Below are positions 1-8,374 of a stretch of DNA of 64,000 nt, piece after piece. The stretch is taken from assembly GCF_000266945.1 (NCBI RefSeq), contig NC_018025.1, forward strand, positions 4,592,001-4,656,000. Direction: 5' to 3'. The notes beneath the pieces were generated by a model. It was not told where the DNA came from. It searched no databases and saw only the letters and a list, made by a program, of their open reading frames with translations. Each line of letters starts with the position of its first letter. Position 1 is the stretch's first letter. Source of the stretch: Desulfomonile tiedjei DSM 6799 (GTDB lineage: Bacteria; Desulfobacterota; Desulfomonilia; Desulfomonilales; Desulfomonilaceae). Both the position numbers and the translations under genes were made by a program.

Positions 1-1219
1 CCAGGTCTATCGTTCTTTCCTCAACTTTGGCGGCAAGGGAAGAGGAATACTCGGCCAATGCCTCGTGACTGGCTCTCAGAGAGAGTTCGGTAGCTTTTAT
101 CGCTGTTATGTCTTGAACAGTGGTGATTATGCCGATTACTTCACCTGTCTCACTTTTCAGAACATTATTGTGCATCAGACAAGGAAATAGCGTGCCGTCC
201 TTCCGTCGATTCCAGCATTCGCCTCCAGTGCACTCTTTTGTGGTCAACTCATTCAGCATTTCAGCAATATTGGGAAATTCATCGGGCGAGTTCAGTGACT
301 CCAGGCTCCTGTTCATGAGTTCTTCACACGTATACCCATGCACTTCGGCAAAAGCTTTGTTCGCGAAGACAATCGTGTGATCCAACTTCAGGAAAGCTAT
401 CCCTTCCGAACTCTGCTGAACCATTTCGGAAAGCAATCGCAAATGCTTCTCATTCCGGAGTCGCTCGGAAATATCGCGAAAAACGACAACCAAACCGATT
501 ATGCGGTTTTCCATATTCCGGATAGGAGCCACCCTGACCTCCAGGGGAATCGTGCTGCCATTCCGGGCATTGAGAGTAACATTCTCCAGGCACACAGCCG
601 AACTTCGCTTCTGAAACGATTCCAGGGAAAGATCGTCCATCGATTCCTTTGTAGTCCCGCCCGCCAGGGACAGAACAGTCCCAAGTGCTCTTCCCGTGGC
701 CTCGCAACATGTCCATCCAGTCAGAGATTCGGCGACAGCGTTCATAAATCTGATGGAGCCCTTCTGGTCGGTCGCGATAAGAGCATCAGCTATACTGCTG
801 AGCGTCACTGAAAGCCATTCTTCGCTCTCCATCAACTTGCGTTGATAATCATATTTGCAGAGCGCCATTTCTATGGTGGAATTGAGTTCCACATCGCGGA
901 ATGGTTTCGTGAGATATCCGAAGGGTTCTGTGATTTTTGCGCGCTCGAGTATTGTGTTGTCCGCGTACGCCGTCAGATATACTATGGGGATTCTTAGAGT
1001 GGAGTTGATCTGGTGTGCGGCTTCTATGCCGTCCATGGAGCCCTGCAATACGACGTCCATGAGAACGAGGTCCGGCCTCAACAATTGCGCCATGGCTACA
1101 GCATCTTCCCCGGTAGCTGCAATTGCGCACACTTCATAACCGAAATCCTGCAGGCTCATCTGAATGTCTTCAGCAATTATGCCTTCATCTTCGACGAGCA
1201 AAATACGAGCCCTTTGCAT
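1..1219 (-). CDS. Response regulator / PAS sensor protein, C-terminal part outside window
   Basis: The frame is open from an ATG at 1219 to the window edge, so only the first 406 residues are visible. A CheY-like receiver comes first: acidic pair ED near residues 10-11, phospho-acceptor Asp55 in LVLMDV, Thr83 and Lys105 in LTKPF. Two PAS domains follow, about residues 120-250 and 255-375, then a helical stretch ending EERTIDL that usually leads into a histidine kinase. It probably belongs to a phosphorelay that senses an unknown signal. A GAGGGGG ribosome site lies just upstream of the ATG. The output domain is not visible, so kinase identity is inference. Confidence 0.85.
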   Translation of the reverse strand, partial: MQRARILLVEDEGIIAEDIQMSLQDFGYEVCAIAATGEDAVAMAQLLRPDLVLMDVVLQGSMDGIEAAHQINSTLRIPIVYLTAYADNTILERAKITEPFGYLTKPFRDVELNSTIEMALCKYDYQRKLMESEEWLSVTLSSIADALIATDQKGSIRFMNAVAESLTGWTCCEATGRALGTVLSLAGGTTKESMDDLSLESFQKRSSAVCLENVTLNARNGSTIPLEVRVAPIRNMENRIIGLVVVFRDISERLRNEKHLRLLSEMVQQSSEGIAFLKLDHTIVFANKAFAEVHGYTCEELMNRSLESLNSPDEFPNIAEMLNELTTKECTGGECWNRRKDGTLFPCLMHNNVLKSETGEVIGIITTVQDITAIKATELSLRASHEALAEYSSSLAAKVEERTIDL

Positions 1220-1381
1220 TGAAGCGCCCCCTCATCTTGTCAGATGAATCATCAAAATTTTACGACAATGAGTATGAACAATACAAGACGCAATACAAGA
1301 AGTAAGTCGTCAGTCCGAGATTCCTTTGTGGATGTGCACAGTACTATGAAGAATGTATTGAAGCATAGTCATTCACATTGT

Positions 1382-1416
1382 GGGATAATTTCATCCGCTT
1401 GTTTCGGAATTATCCC
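1382..1416. repeat. Inverted repeat between divergent/leftward genes
   Basis: GGGATAATT at 1382-1390 is matched by AATTATCCC at 1408-1416, with an additional CCG/CGG pair inside. It lies in the 377-bp gap upstream of the sensor gene. No T-tract follows. It could be an operator or a decayed repeat; nothing else was found in the gap besides the hairpin at 1556. Confidence 0.4.
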
Positions 1417-1555
1417 TTAGCACCAGGAATTGCTTAAATCCTTGAAATTGGTCGGTACGAATGAGGTAATTTTCTCGAGTTATTCAGGGGATTTTCAAAT
1501 CGATTGGTCCGGTTGGTTTTTCTGAATCTTTCGGTAAGATTCTGACAGATCTTGT

Positions 1556-1583
1556 ACGGGACCTTACTCAAGGAAGGTCCCGT
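1556..1583 (-). terminator. Hairpin downstream of the SH3-domain gene
   Basis: ACGGGACCTT and AAGGTCCCGT form a perfect 10-bp stem with an 8-nt loop, 14 bp past the stop of the leftward gene. There is no clear T-run on the minus strand, so it may be a weak terminator or only an RNA 3' end stabiliser. Confidence 0.45.
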
Positions 1584-1596
1584 ATTGTTCAAAAGG

Positions 1597-2391
1597 CTAC
1601 ATATTTCCTTCGAGCTTAAGGTAGCGGACGTCAACCCAGCCGGCTTTGCCTCCGGGAGTAACGATCCTGAACCAGACCTGTTCGTTTGAGGCGCGTTTTT
1701 CCGTGACTTTGACTTCCTGTCCTACGGAAAGCTGATCTATGATCGGCGAATCTGCTTGAGGCTGTTTTCGAACGCGAAGACTATCCGTAGTTGCACGTCC
1801 TGTTCGCGACAAGCGCATGGAATAGACCTTGGTGTCTTCAGTCTTCTCAGGAGCCGGCTCGAGCGGTTTTGGTGCTGAGTATGCTCTTGCTTCGTTGGCA
1901 AATCGGTCTTTTGGGGCCAGCGCGGCAGAGGGTCCCCTCATGCTCATCAATGGGTCTTTTTCCGCATTTGCCGAGGCCATCTTCGTAGTTCCGCTGGCCT
2001 CCATGTATTTTATGAGCGCGTACTGGTCCGCAGTCTGGGCACGCAGGGATTTGAAATTGGACTCGACTTCGTGGCGAAGCTTCGCGACCGATCTTCTCAG
2101 ATCTTCCAGGGCTTGCGCTTCCTGCTCATGCTTCAGCAACAGTCCCGACAGAGAAGCAAATTGGTCGTGGACAGATGCAGACACGCGCACAAAATGGATC
2201 TGGACCAATGCAACGGCTACGATCAATCCAATGAAGATCCAAGAGAAGTAACGGAACGGAAAAAGCACCTGCTCGTTGTCTTCCAGGAGAAATGAGGCGG
2301 TGAATTTTTTTCGTACCCAGTAATACCAGAGGAGCAAAAAGGCTGCTACCACGGCTATCTGTAATGTGATGATGAGGTATTCGACGATCAT
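1597..2391 (-). CDS. Membrane-anchored protein with C-terminal bacterial SH3 domain
   Basis: The 264-residue protein has two N-terminal membrane helices (about 4-22 and 45-65), a helical/coiled stretch around 75-125, a low-complexity linker, and a C-terminal SH3b-type domain (about 200-262) with RVRKQPQADSP, VKVTEKR and GWVDVRYL typical of that fold. SH3b domains usually bind peptidoglycan or peptides, so a cell-envelope role is likely. I chose the ATG at 2391 because GGAGG lies 5 nt upstream; a longer frame to 2448 lacks a site and would add 19 residues before the first helix. No enzymatic domain is visible. Confidence 0.75.
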   Translation of the reverse strand: MIVEYLIITLQIAVVAAFLLLWYYWVRKKFTASFLLEDNEQVLFPFRYFSWIFIGLIVAVALVQIHFVRVSASVHDQFASLSGLLLKHEQEAQALEDLRRSVAKLRHEVESNFKSLRAQTADQYALIKYMEASGTTKMASANAEKDPLMSMRGPSAALAPKDRFANEARAYSAPKPLEPAPEKTEDTKVYSMRLSRTGRATTDSLRVRKQPQADSPIIDQLSVGQEVKVTEKRASNEQVWFRIVTPGGKAGWVDVRYLKLEGNM

Positions 2392-2648
2392 GGGGACCTC
2401 CGGTGAGGTAGTTACGGAGCAAATAGCATTGGTTCCAACTAAATGCAAGCCATATATAAAGTAAATTCTTTAAAAGATATTATTAATCGCAATAAAAAAA
2501 GAGAATAGCCTCATTAATTTCTCCCCCGTGCCTGGAATTCTCCTTTCCGGTGACAATCGGCGGTATTGCTCGAGGGTCATCCTGATGATAAAAGAGTAGT
2601 TCTTTCCATTGAGAAGGACGGAATAGATGTGTCAGCTCGAAAAGGGAC

Positions 2649-2677
2649 TTGACAGAACAACACGGATCTGCTCAAAT
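2649..2677 (+). promoter_or_regulatory. Candidate sigma-70 promoter of the rpmH operon
   Basis: TTGACA at 2649-2654 is a perfect -35. TCAAAT at 2672-2677, 17 bp away, matches the -10 consensus at four of six positions. It lies about 40 bp before rpmH in an otherwise empty, A+T-rich gap (2392-2717) in which I found no DnaA boxes. Confidence 0.5.
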
Positions 2678-2717
2678 GATCGTTTTAGAGCATTTACTAG
2701 AAGTCTGAGGAATTACC

Positions 2718-2852
2718 GTGAAAAGAACATATCAACCGAGCAATCTCTCGCGCAAAAGAACTCACGGTTTCCGCATTCGGATGAGGACAAAAGGTGGTAG
2801 ACTCGTCCTCCAGCGGAGAAGGGCAAAAGGACGCAAGCGCCTGTCGGTCTGA
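2718..2852 (+). CDS. rpmH: 50S ribosomal protein L34
   Basis: This 44-residue basic protein begins [19 protein letters not shown] and ends GRKRLSV, the full L34 pattern at the family's standard length. It is a structural component of the large ribosomal subunit. It starts with GTG, with GAGG 7 nt upstream. It opens the rpmH-rnpA-yidD-yidC-khpB-mnmE cluster conserved in many bacteria. The last 59 nt also encode the start of rnpA in another frame. Confidence 0.97.
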   Translation: MKRTYQPSNLSRKRTHGFRIRMRTKGGRLVLQRRRAKGRKRLSV

Positions 2853-3195
2853 GGCACGCACTTTCAGGCTGACCAGAGAGGACAGGATTCGGCGACCCTC
2901 CGAGTACAGGAGGATCATAAAAGAAGGTGTCCGCTACCGAACCCCGCATTTTTTCATCCGGATGCTTGAGAATCCGCAGGGCCTGCAAAGGCTGGGGATC
3001 GCAGTCGGCAGGAAAGTTGGCAAGGCTTGCGCGCGAAATCGGATCAAAAGGAGGCTCCGAGAGTACTTCAGACTGAATCGGGACAAAATTCCCCCCGGGA
3101 CAGATGTGGTATTCAACCCTTTGGTAGGAGCTTCCGTCTTGGATACAAAGCAGCTTTTCGAAGAGTTGGACCGTTTTTTCGGAACCAATTGCTGA
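2794..3195 (+). CDS. rnpA: Ribonuclease P protein component
   Basis: The 133-residue protein is the protein subunit of RNase P, which trims the 5' leader of pre-tRNAs with an RNA partner not present here. The core from about residue 24 (FRLTRE) through [24 protein letters not shown], the RNR signature, is canonical. The only in-frame ATG/GTG/TTG upstream of the core is GTG 2794, inside rpmH, with GAGG 7 nt before it. The protein thus carries a Ser-rich N-terminal extension of about 22 residues encoded in the rpmH overlap. A CTG start at 2866-2870 is the alternative. Confidence 0.95.
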   Translation: MVDSSSSGEGQKDASACRSEARTFRLTREDRIRRPSEYRRIIKEGVRYRTPHFFIRMLENPQGLQRLGIAVGRKVGKACARNRIKRRLREYFRLNRDKIPPGTDVVFNPLVGASVLDTKQLFEELDRFFGTNC

Positions 3196-3209
3196 ATTCC
3201 GGGAAATAT

Positions 3210-3410
3210 GTGGCTGGTGGATTAATCCGTTGCTACCAGATCTTCATTTCTCCTGTATTCCCTTCTGCTTGCCGCTTTTATCCCACCTGTTCCGAGTACG
3301 CCCGAGAAGCCGTGCTGACGCATGGTGTTGTCAAAGGAACTTGGCTAGCCGTTAAGAGACTGGCTCGCTGTAGGCCTTTCGGGCCAGGTGGATTCGACCC
3401 GGTCCCCTGA
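3210..3410 (+). CDS. yidD: Membrane protein insertion efficiency factor YidD
   Basis: The 66-residue protein is YidD, a small membrane-associated protein that assists YidC-dependent insertion. The diagnostic run is [10 protein letters not shown], then [11 protein letters not shown], then [15 protein letters not shown] and the GGFDPVP end. The GTG at 3210 gives the family's usual length; a TTG at 3189 overlapping the end of rnpA is also possible. Neither has a strong ribosome site, consistent with coupling to rnpA translation. It sits 81 bp before yidC. Confidence 0.9.
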   Translation: MAGGLIRCYQIFISPVFPSACRFYPTCSEYAREAVLTHGVVKGTWLAVKRLARCRPFGPGGFDPVP

Positions 3411-3491
3411 GCACACACGCCCGGCTTTCTGCGCCCCTCGTACTACGACCTGTAAACTCAAAAAAGCATCCCCTTACTTGGGGAGAGAAGA

Positions 3492-5183
3492 ATGGATCGA
3501 AATTTCCTCTTAGCTATCGTACTGTCGATCGTCATTATTGTGGCTTTTCAGTTCTATCATCAATCTGTCGCGCCGCCCCCGCCCAAAAAACCTCCGGTGA
3601 CCACAGAAGCCGAAAAAGAACCTCTCCCCGTTCCTCAGGCCCTCAAGGCACCGGAAAAAGCGCCGGAAGCGGTAATGGAACCCAAGAAGACCCAGCCGCA
3701 AGCCGAAATAAAGGTTCCGGAAGTTCCGGAGACGAGGACCAGGATAGAGACCCCGAATTTCGAGGCGCTACTCACCTCCAAGGGCGGCAAGATAGTATCT
3801 TTCAAGCTTAAGAATTATACAGTTTCCGTCCAGGGAACAGAGCTGGTCGACCTGTTCGATGCGGGAGGCAAGGATACTTCGGGACCGTCTATCATGTTTA
3901 CCCGGAGAGACGAAACCTTTAGTGATTCTGCCCTGAGTTATCAGACTGACGCACAGCCGACTGTCAAATTACGCGACGGACAAGGCAAGACGTCCATAAG
4001 CTATCGAGCTACTACCGAAACAGGTCTCACGATCACCAAGACCTACACGTTCGATTCCGACACCTATGAAGTTGGTTTTTCCGTACTTCTGGCAAATGGT
4101 TCCAATGAAGATCGTAACTATCTCATTACCTTTCCGCTGCAAAAATACTATCCTCCTGAGGAAAATGAGAGATTCGCATGGAACAGTGCCGAAATTCTTA
4201 TCAACGGATCGTTAAAGGATTATTATTTTAAGGACATCAAAGGTGATGAGGAACTTTCGGGCCAGGTCGAATGGTCAGGATTGGGAGACGCATATTTCTT
4301 CAAGTCTCTGGTATTCAAGAATAAACCCGCCAATAAAGTAACCCTGTTCAAGCCGGTGGATTCGGTGGCAGAGATTTGGGCTCGATTTGGCGCGGTGGAT
4401 ATTCCTGCGGGTCAATCTGTCAACACTGCACTGGCATTATACTTGGGACCGAAGCAACAGCAAGCTTTGACTGCAGCAGGCGACAACCTGTCGAAGGCTC
4501 TTTTCTATAGTAATTACAAAATACTGGACATTATGGCCGAGTACCTCATCGCGTTCTTGAGGCTCAGTCATTCGGGCTTTACGATTGCCGGCATCCGAAT
4601 ACCCGGCACCGGAAACTACGGCATTGATATCATCATCTTGACCATAATCATAAAGATCCTGTTTATACCTCTCACCCATAAGAGCATGAAATCTATGAAG
4701 AGGATGCAGGATATTCAGCCCCAGATTCAAAAGCTTAGAGATAAATACAAAGATGACAAGGCGGCAATAAACAAAGCCACCATGGAACTGTTCCGCGAGC
4801 AGAAGGTCAATCCGCTCGGTGGATGTTGGCCCATGTTTCTGCAACTGCCCGTTTTTATAGCACTGTACCAGGCCTTATCATACGCCATCGAACTTCGGCA
4901 TGCCCATTTTACGTGCATCCCGTCTATTTACTTATGCATAAACGATCTGTCTGCGCCCGATCCTTACTATGTGACACCGATACTCATGGGCGGAACCATG
5001 GTGCTTCAGCAGTGGATGACTCCTTCAGGCGGAGATCCAACGCAAAAGAAGATGATGCTGCTCATGCCCGTGGTCTTCACCTATTTGTTTCTCAGTTTTC
5101 CTTCGGGCCTGGTCCTCTACTGGTTGGTAAGCAATGTGCTTTCGATTGCTCAGCAGATTATTACCAATAAAATGGCCGATTGA
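3492..5183 (+). CDS. yidC: Membrane protein insertase YidC
   Basis: The 563-residue protein is the Gram-negative form of YidC, which inserts and folds inner-membrane proteins with or without Sec. An N-terminal membrane helix (about 4-22) is followed by a Pro/Lys/Glu-rich linker (28-80), a large periplasmic beta domain (about 85-330), and the conserved five-helix insertase core (about 350-560) with NPLGGCWPMFLQLPVFIALY. GGAGAG precedes the ATG. Length is close to the E. coli protein. It lies between yidD and khpB, as in many proteobacteria. Confidence 0.97.
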   Translation: MDRNFLLAIVLSIVIIVAFQFYHQSVAPPPPKKPPVTTEAEKEPLPVPQALKAPEKAPEAVMEPKKTQPQAEIKVPEVPETRTRIETPNFEALLTSKGGKIVSFKLKNYTVSVQGTELVDLFDAGGKDTSGPSIMFTRRDETFSDSALSYQTDAQPTVKLRDGQGKTSISYRATTETGLTITKTYTFDSDTYEVGFSVLLANGSNEDRNYLITFPLQKYYPPEENERFAWNSAEILINGSLKDYYFKDIKGDEELSGQVEWSGLGDAYFFKSLVFKNKPANKVTLFKPVDSVAEIWARFGAVDIPAGQSVNTALALYLGPKQQQALTAAGDNLSKALFYSNYKILDIMAEYLIAFLRLSHSGFTIAGIRIPGTGNYGIDIIILTIIIKILFIPLTHKSMKSMKRMQDIQPQIQKLRDKYKDDKAAINKATMELFREQKVNPLGGCWPMFLQLPVFIALYQALSYAIELRHAHFTCIPSIYLCINDLSAPDPYYVTPILMGGTMVLQQWMTPSGGDPTQKKMMLLMPVVFTYLFLSFPSGLVLYWLVSNVLSIAQQIITNKMAD

Positions 5184-5196
5184 GGGGGGAAATCTG

Positions 5197-6012
5197 ATGT
5201 CCGATTATTACGAGTTCACTGGAAAGACTGTCAAAGAAGCTATAGCCCGGGCTTGTGAAGAATTGAAAATTGAAGAGGCCCTTCTCGATATCGAAGTACT
5301 TGAAGAAAGCACAAGGGGCTTCCTTGGACTGGTTGGACAACGGGATGCCAAGATACGAGTCCGCAGGCGTGACATACTGAAAGAAGTGCTGGATGCCGTT
5401 CCTCAACCCGCTCCGGAACCTGAAGAACCCGCGGAACCTGGAGAAGAGGTGTTCGAAGAGGCCGGCGAGCCTGAAAGCGAATTCCTGGAACCTGAAACCG
5501 AAACCGAAGCTGTAATTACTGAGGCGGATTCGGCTGCACTCGAAGAAGCTCGGACCATTCTTGAGGAAATACTGAAAAGGATCCCCGTTGAAACGGAGAT
5601 AGACGCATCCATCGTAAACGGAGCCGTGTACCTGGACATCAAGGGAGATGGTTCGGGACTTCTCATCGGCAAGAAAGGCCAGACTCTGGATGCCTTACAA
5701 TTTCTGGTCAACAAGATCATTAATAAGAACAGCCCAGCCGGTGAGAAGATCGAGGTTGTAGTCGATACCGAGAATTATCGGATGCGGAAAACCGAAAATC
5801 TCAGGGAAATGGCTATCAAGATGAGTCAAAAAGCCAAGAAGACCCTGAAACCGGTTTCCTTCAACCCCATGCCTCCCCACGAACGGCGCATCATTCATCT
5901 TATTCTCGCTGAAGACAAAGAAGTCTATACCAAGAGTTATGGAGAAGGTGCTCTTCGAAGAATTATTGTCTATCCCAGAAGAGGCATGTCCAGCAAACGG
6001 AGAAGACGCTAA
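5197..6012 (+). CDS. khpB: RNA-binding protein KhpB/Jag
   Basis: The 271-residue protein has an N-terminal Jag_N domain (about 1-50, with GKTVKEAI and RGFLGLVG), an acidic Glu/Pro-rich linker (65-115), a KH domain with the GKKG loop near residue 155, and a C-terminal R3H domain with a basic tail. This is the KhpB/Jag architecture; the family binds RNA and is linked to cell-envelope control. The ATG at 5197 follows a GGGGGG site. A longer frame back to 5134 lies inside yidC and lacks the family's start. Confidence 0.93.
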   Translation: MSDYYEFTGKTVKEAIARACEELKIEEALLDIEVLEESTRGFLGLVGQRDAKIRVRRRDILKEVLDAVPQPAPEPEEPAEPGEEVFEEAGEPESEFLEPETETEAVITEADSAALEEARTILEEILKRIPVETEIDASIVNGAVYLDIKGDGSGLLIGKKGQTLDALQFLVNKIINKNSPAGEKIEVVVDTENYRMRKTENLREMAIKMSQKAKKTLKPVSFNPMPPHERRIIHLILAEDKEVYTKSYGEGALRRIIVYPRRGMSSKRRRR

Positions 6013-6099
6013 CCATCGGTTTTCCCTGGACCCTGGACACTTGATAGTACGAACGCGTTTGTCTCCATGCGTTCTCACTGAGCGCGTCCGGAGCGATAA

Positions 6100-6317
6100 G
6101 ATTTGGGGAATTTTTCTTGTAAGAAGTGTCTCCCGGTTTGCCCATATGGACCAGCTTTGTCGTATCTTCGTCCCTACGGGACGAAAGGAAATAGCCCGGT
6201 AATTTATTGCCGGGATTCCTGTGGATCAGCCGTCCCTCTGGGACTCAAAATCCCTGTAATTGCTCAAGCAACCGGCGATGAATCGCCGGCCTATTATCAG
6301 TTGTTCCTCTGGAACAA
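6100..6317. repeat. Cluster of short hairpins
   Basis: The 600-bp gap between khpB and mnmE holds consecutive small palindromes: CGTCCC/GGGACG (6169-6183), CCCGG/CCGGG (6195-6214), GTCCC/GGGAC (6232-6244), CCGGCGAT/ATCGCCGG (6272-6289) and TTGTTCC/GGAACAA (6301-6317). Upstream, GGG...TTCTTGTAAGAA...TCCC near 6101-6134 resembles the left hairpin of the elements at 42037 and 45617. No gene is supported here. Confidence 0.65.
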
Positions 6318-6411
6318 ATGACCAAGAGACTCTGGGTTAGCGCATATGCCGAGTTTGCCTTCTTGATTCTGAATCGGTTCAATACCTATTCGCTTTTATG
6401 AACCCAATTTT

Positions 6412-6478
6412 GGCCGGCACGGAGGCACGGCCACTACCGGCTGGTTGGTAGGGGTGCCGGCGTCTATGCGGACCTCTA
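6412..6478. repeat. Fragments of the CCGGCACGGAGGC dispersed repeat
   Basis: GGCCGGCACGGAGGCACGGCC at 6412-6432 matches the right hairpin of the 187-bp elements described at 52873 and 62782. GGGGTGCCGGCGTCTATGCGG just after it resembles their left hairpin. The ends are missing, so this is a degenerate copy between khpB and mnmE. Confidence 0.6.
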
Positions 6479-6616
6479 GGATTTATTGAATTTATTGGCG
6501 AAAGGGTTTAATACAATTTAGCATTCACAAGAGTAATACTGGGGGATCCTGTTTGTGAAAATATCCTCCAACTCCTATATTTGATTGAGAAATCCTATAA
6601 GAGACCTCTCCTGTAC

Positions 6617-7978
6617 ATGACCATGCCAACACCAGACACCATTGTTGCCATTTCCACACCCCGGGGATACTCGGGAATCGGCGTGGTACGTATGAGCGGT
6701 CCCGACTCTCTTCCTATTCTGACACAGATTTTCATGCCGACCGCAGCCGACGGGTTCAATGACCGAACAGCCGTCCACGGGAAGCTTGTCGACAGAGACG
6801 GCCGGATACTCGATGACGGGATTGCCGTCTTTATGAGAGGTCCTGGCTCGTACACGGGGGAAGACGTGGTGGAGATCAGTCTTCATGGCAGTCCCGTGAT
6901 ATTGGATGCTGCAGTCGGGCTGATCCTCGCTTCCGGCGCTCGTATGGCGCAAAGAGGTGAATTCACGCGCCGGGCTTTTCTCAATGGCAAATTGGATTTG
7001 CTGCAAGCTGAAGCGGTGGTGGATCTCATAGAATCCAAGACCGAAGGCGCAGCACGAGAGGCCCGATTGCGCCTGGACAAAGGCATGTCGTCGCGCATCG
7101 CAAACATTGCTTCCACTCTGAAGGATATCCTGGCAGAGCTTGAAGCTCACATGGATTTTGACGAAGATGACGAAAATCCTGCTCCGGATCCTGAGTCGCG
7201 ACTTGCCGCTTTAATATCGGAGTTCACCGCTCTGCAGCGTTCCGTGGATTCCAGCCGTATGCACCGCGACGGAATACGTGTGGTGATCGCAGGAAAACCC
7301 AATGTGGGCAAATCGACATTGTTTAACACGCTTATGGGCTCGAACCGCGTCATCGTCACGCCCTACCCCGGGACGACCCGTGATCCTGTGGATGATTTTC
7401 TGGTGTTGAATGGAATGGGGTTCCTCCTGTGCGATACGGCAGGAATGAGACAAGAGCCTGACCCAATCGAACGAGAAGGCATATTCAGGACACAGCAACG
7501 CATCGATAACGCCGACATTGCCATCGTTGTACTGGATGGTTCCGCTCCTCTTGATCAGGAAGACGAAAAAGTTCTTTGCACCTGTCGCGAAAAAGCGTCG
7601 ATTACCGTTCTCAATAAAGCCGATCTCGGTCTCGTCATCGATCCCGGCCATCCGCTTCTTCAGAGCACTGCGATTCCCATAAGTGCAAAGACGGGCTTCG
7701 GAATCCAAGACCTGGAGGAACAGCTTCGAATGACGGGCAGCGCACGTTTCTCGTCTGATGCGGGTAGTCTCCTGAGTTCCTGGTGTGTTCAGCCGCTTGC
7801 TTCCGCGGAGCAGCACGTGAAAGCTGTCCTGGATGGGCTTCATACGAGGAGCATGGCTCCGGAAATTATTGCTCTGGAACTCAAGAAAGCACTTGAGTAC
7901 CTGGAAGAAATTACCGGAGAAAGGGCAGATGACGGGATTCTCGACCGTATTTTTGAGAGATTCTGTATAGGCAAGTAA
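6617..7978 (+). CDS. mnmE: tRNA uridine-5-carboxymethylaminomethyl modification GTPase MnmE
   Basis: The 453-residue protein works with MnmG to modify wobble uridine 34 of certain tRNAs. The N-terminal folate-binding domain begins DTIVAISTPRG. The inserted G domain shows GKPNVGKST near residue 226, DTAG and NKAD. The C-terminus ends CIGK, the catalytic Cys motif of the family. I prefer the ATG at 6617, which gives the family length (E. coli 454); TTG 6581 and ATG 6623 are alternatives, none with a strong ribosome site. A repeat-filled gap separates it from khpB. Confidence 0.96.
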   Translation: MTMPTPDTIVAISTPRGYSGIGVVRMSGPDSLPILTQIFMPTAADGFNDRTAVHGKLVDRDGRILDDGIAVFMRGPGSYTGEDVVEISLHGSPVILDAAVGLILASGARMAQRGEFTRRAFLNGKLDLLQAEAVVDLIESKTEGAAREARLRLDKGMSSRIANIASTLKDILAELEAHMDFDEDDENPAPDPESRLAALISEFTALQRSVDSSRMHRDGIRVVIAGKPNVGKSTLFNTLMGSNRVIVTPYPGTTRDPVDDFLVLNGMGFLLCDTAGMRQEPDPIEREGIFRTQQRIDNADIAIVVLDGSAPLDQEDEKVLCTCREKASITVLNKADLGLVIDPGHPLLQSTAIPISAKTGFGIQDLEEQLRMTGSARFSSDAGSLLSSWCVQPLASAEQHVKAVLDGLHTRSMAPEIIALELKKALEYLEEITGERADDGILDRIFERFCIGK

Positions 7979-8003
7979 TTGGTTATTTGCAGATTCGTCT
8001 AAT

Positions 8004-8300
8004 TATAGTAAGCGCCAAAACTAATGTCTGATTCAGAAAAAAGAGTGTTGGTAGGTGCCGTGCCTCCGTGCCGGCACGTGTTCAATATGATCAATGATAT
8101 CGATAAAATGGATCGGTAAGGAGAGATTGTCTCAAGATTCTCCAATGCATAACAATCGTGCCACGATTCTCCTTCTTTGGTAGGGGCAGACCTATGCGTC
8201 TGCCCTTATTTGGGCGGACACGCAGGTCCGCCCCTACAATACGGCCGAGAATATAATGAGAACTTCGTGCCACGATCCGGGGACAAATTTCGACTCTTGG
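8004..8300 (-). repeat. Variant 187-bp-family element interrupted by a second palindrome
   Basis: From TATAG at 8004 the sequence follows the inverse of the elements at 62782 and 52873, with the GTGCC...GGCAC hairpin at 8055-8077 and the TATGATCAATGATATCGAT centre. After about 8110 it continues as the long variant with ATCGTGCCACGATT. A separate imperfect palindrome, TAGGGGCAGAC...GTCCGCCCCTA (about 8181-8237), interrupts it. It fills the gap between mnmE and the carboxylase operon. No gene or clear terminator is seen. Confidence 0.65.
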
Positions 8301-8374
8301 AACAAGCTCCGAGACCTACTCTACAGTGGCATCGCTCTCAACAACAAGATTGCACCTCTTTGGCCTTGTTCGCT

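Noticed and set aside
1434-1634. 66-codon leftward frame overlapping the SH3-domain gene
   Set aside because: No ribosome site, no family, and it covers the putative terminator hairpin.
2392-2717. Possible replication origin upstream of rpmH
   Set aside because: The gap is A+T-rich and rpmH is often near oriC, but I found no DnaA boxes and no dnaA gene.
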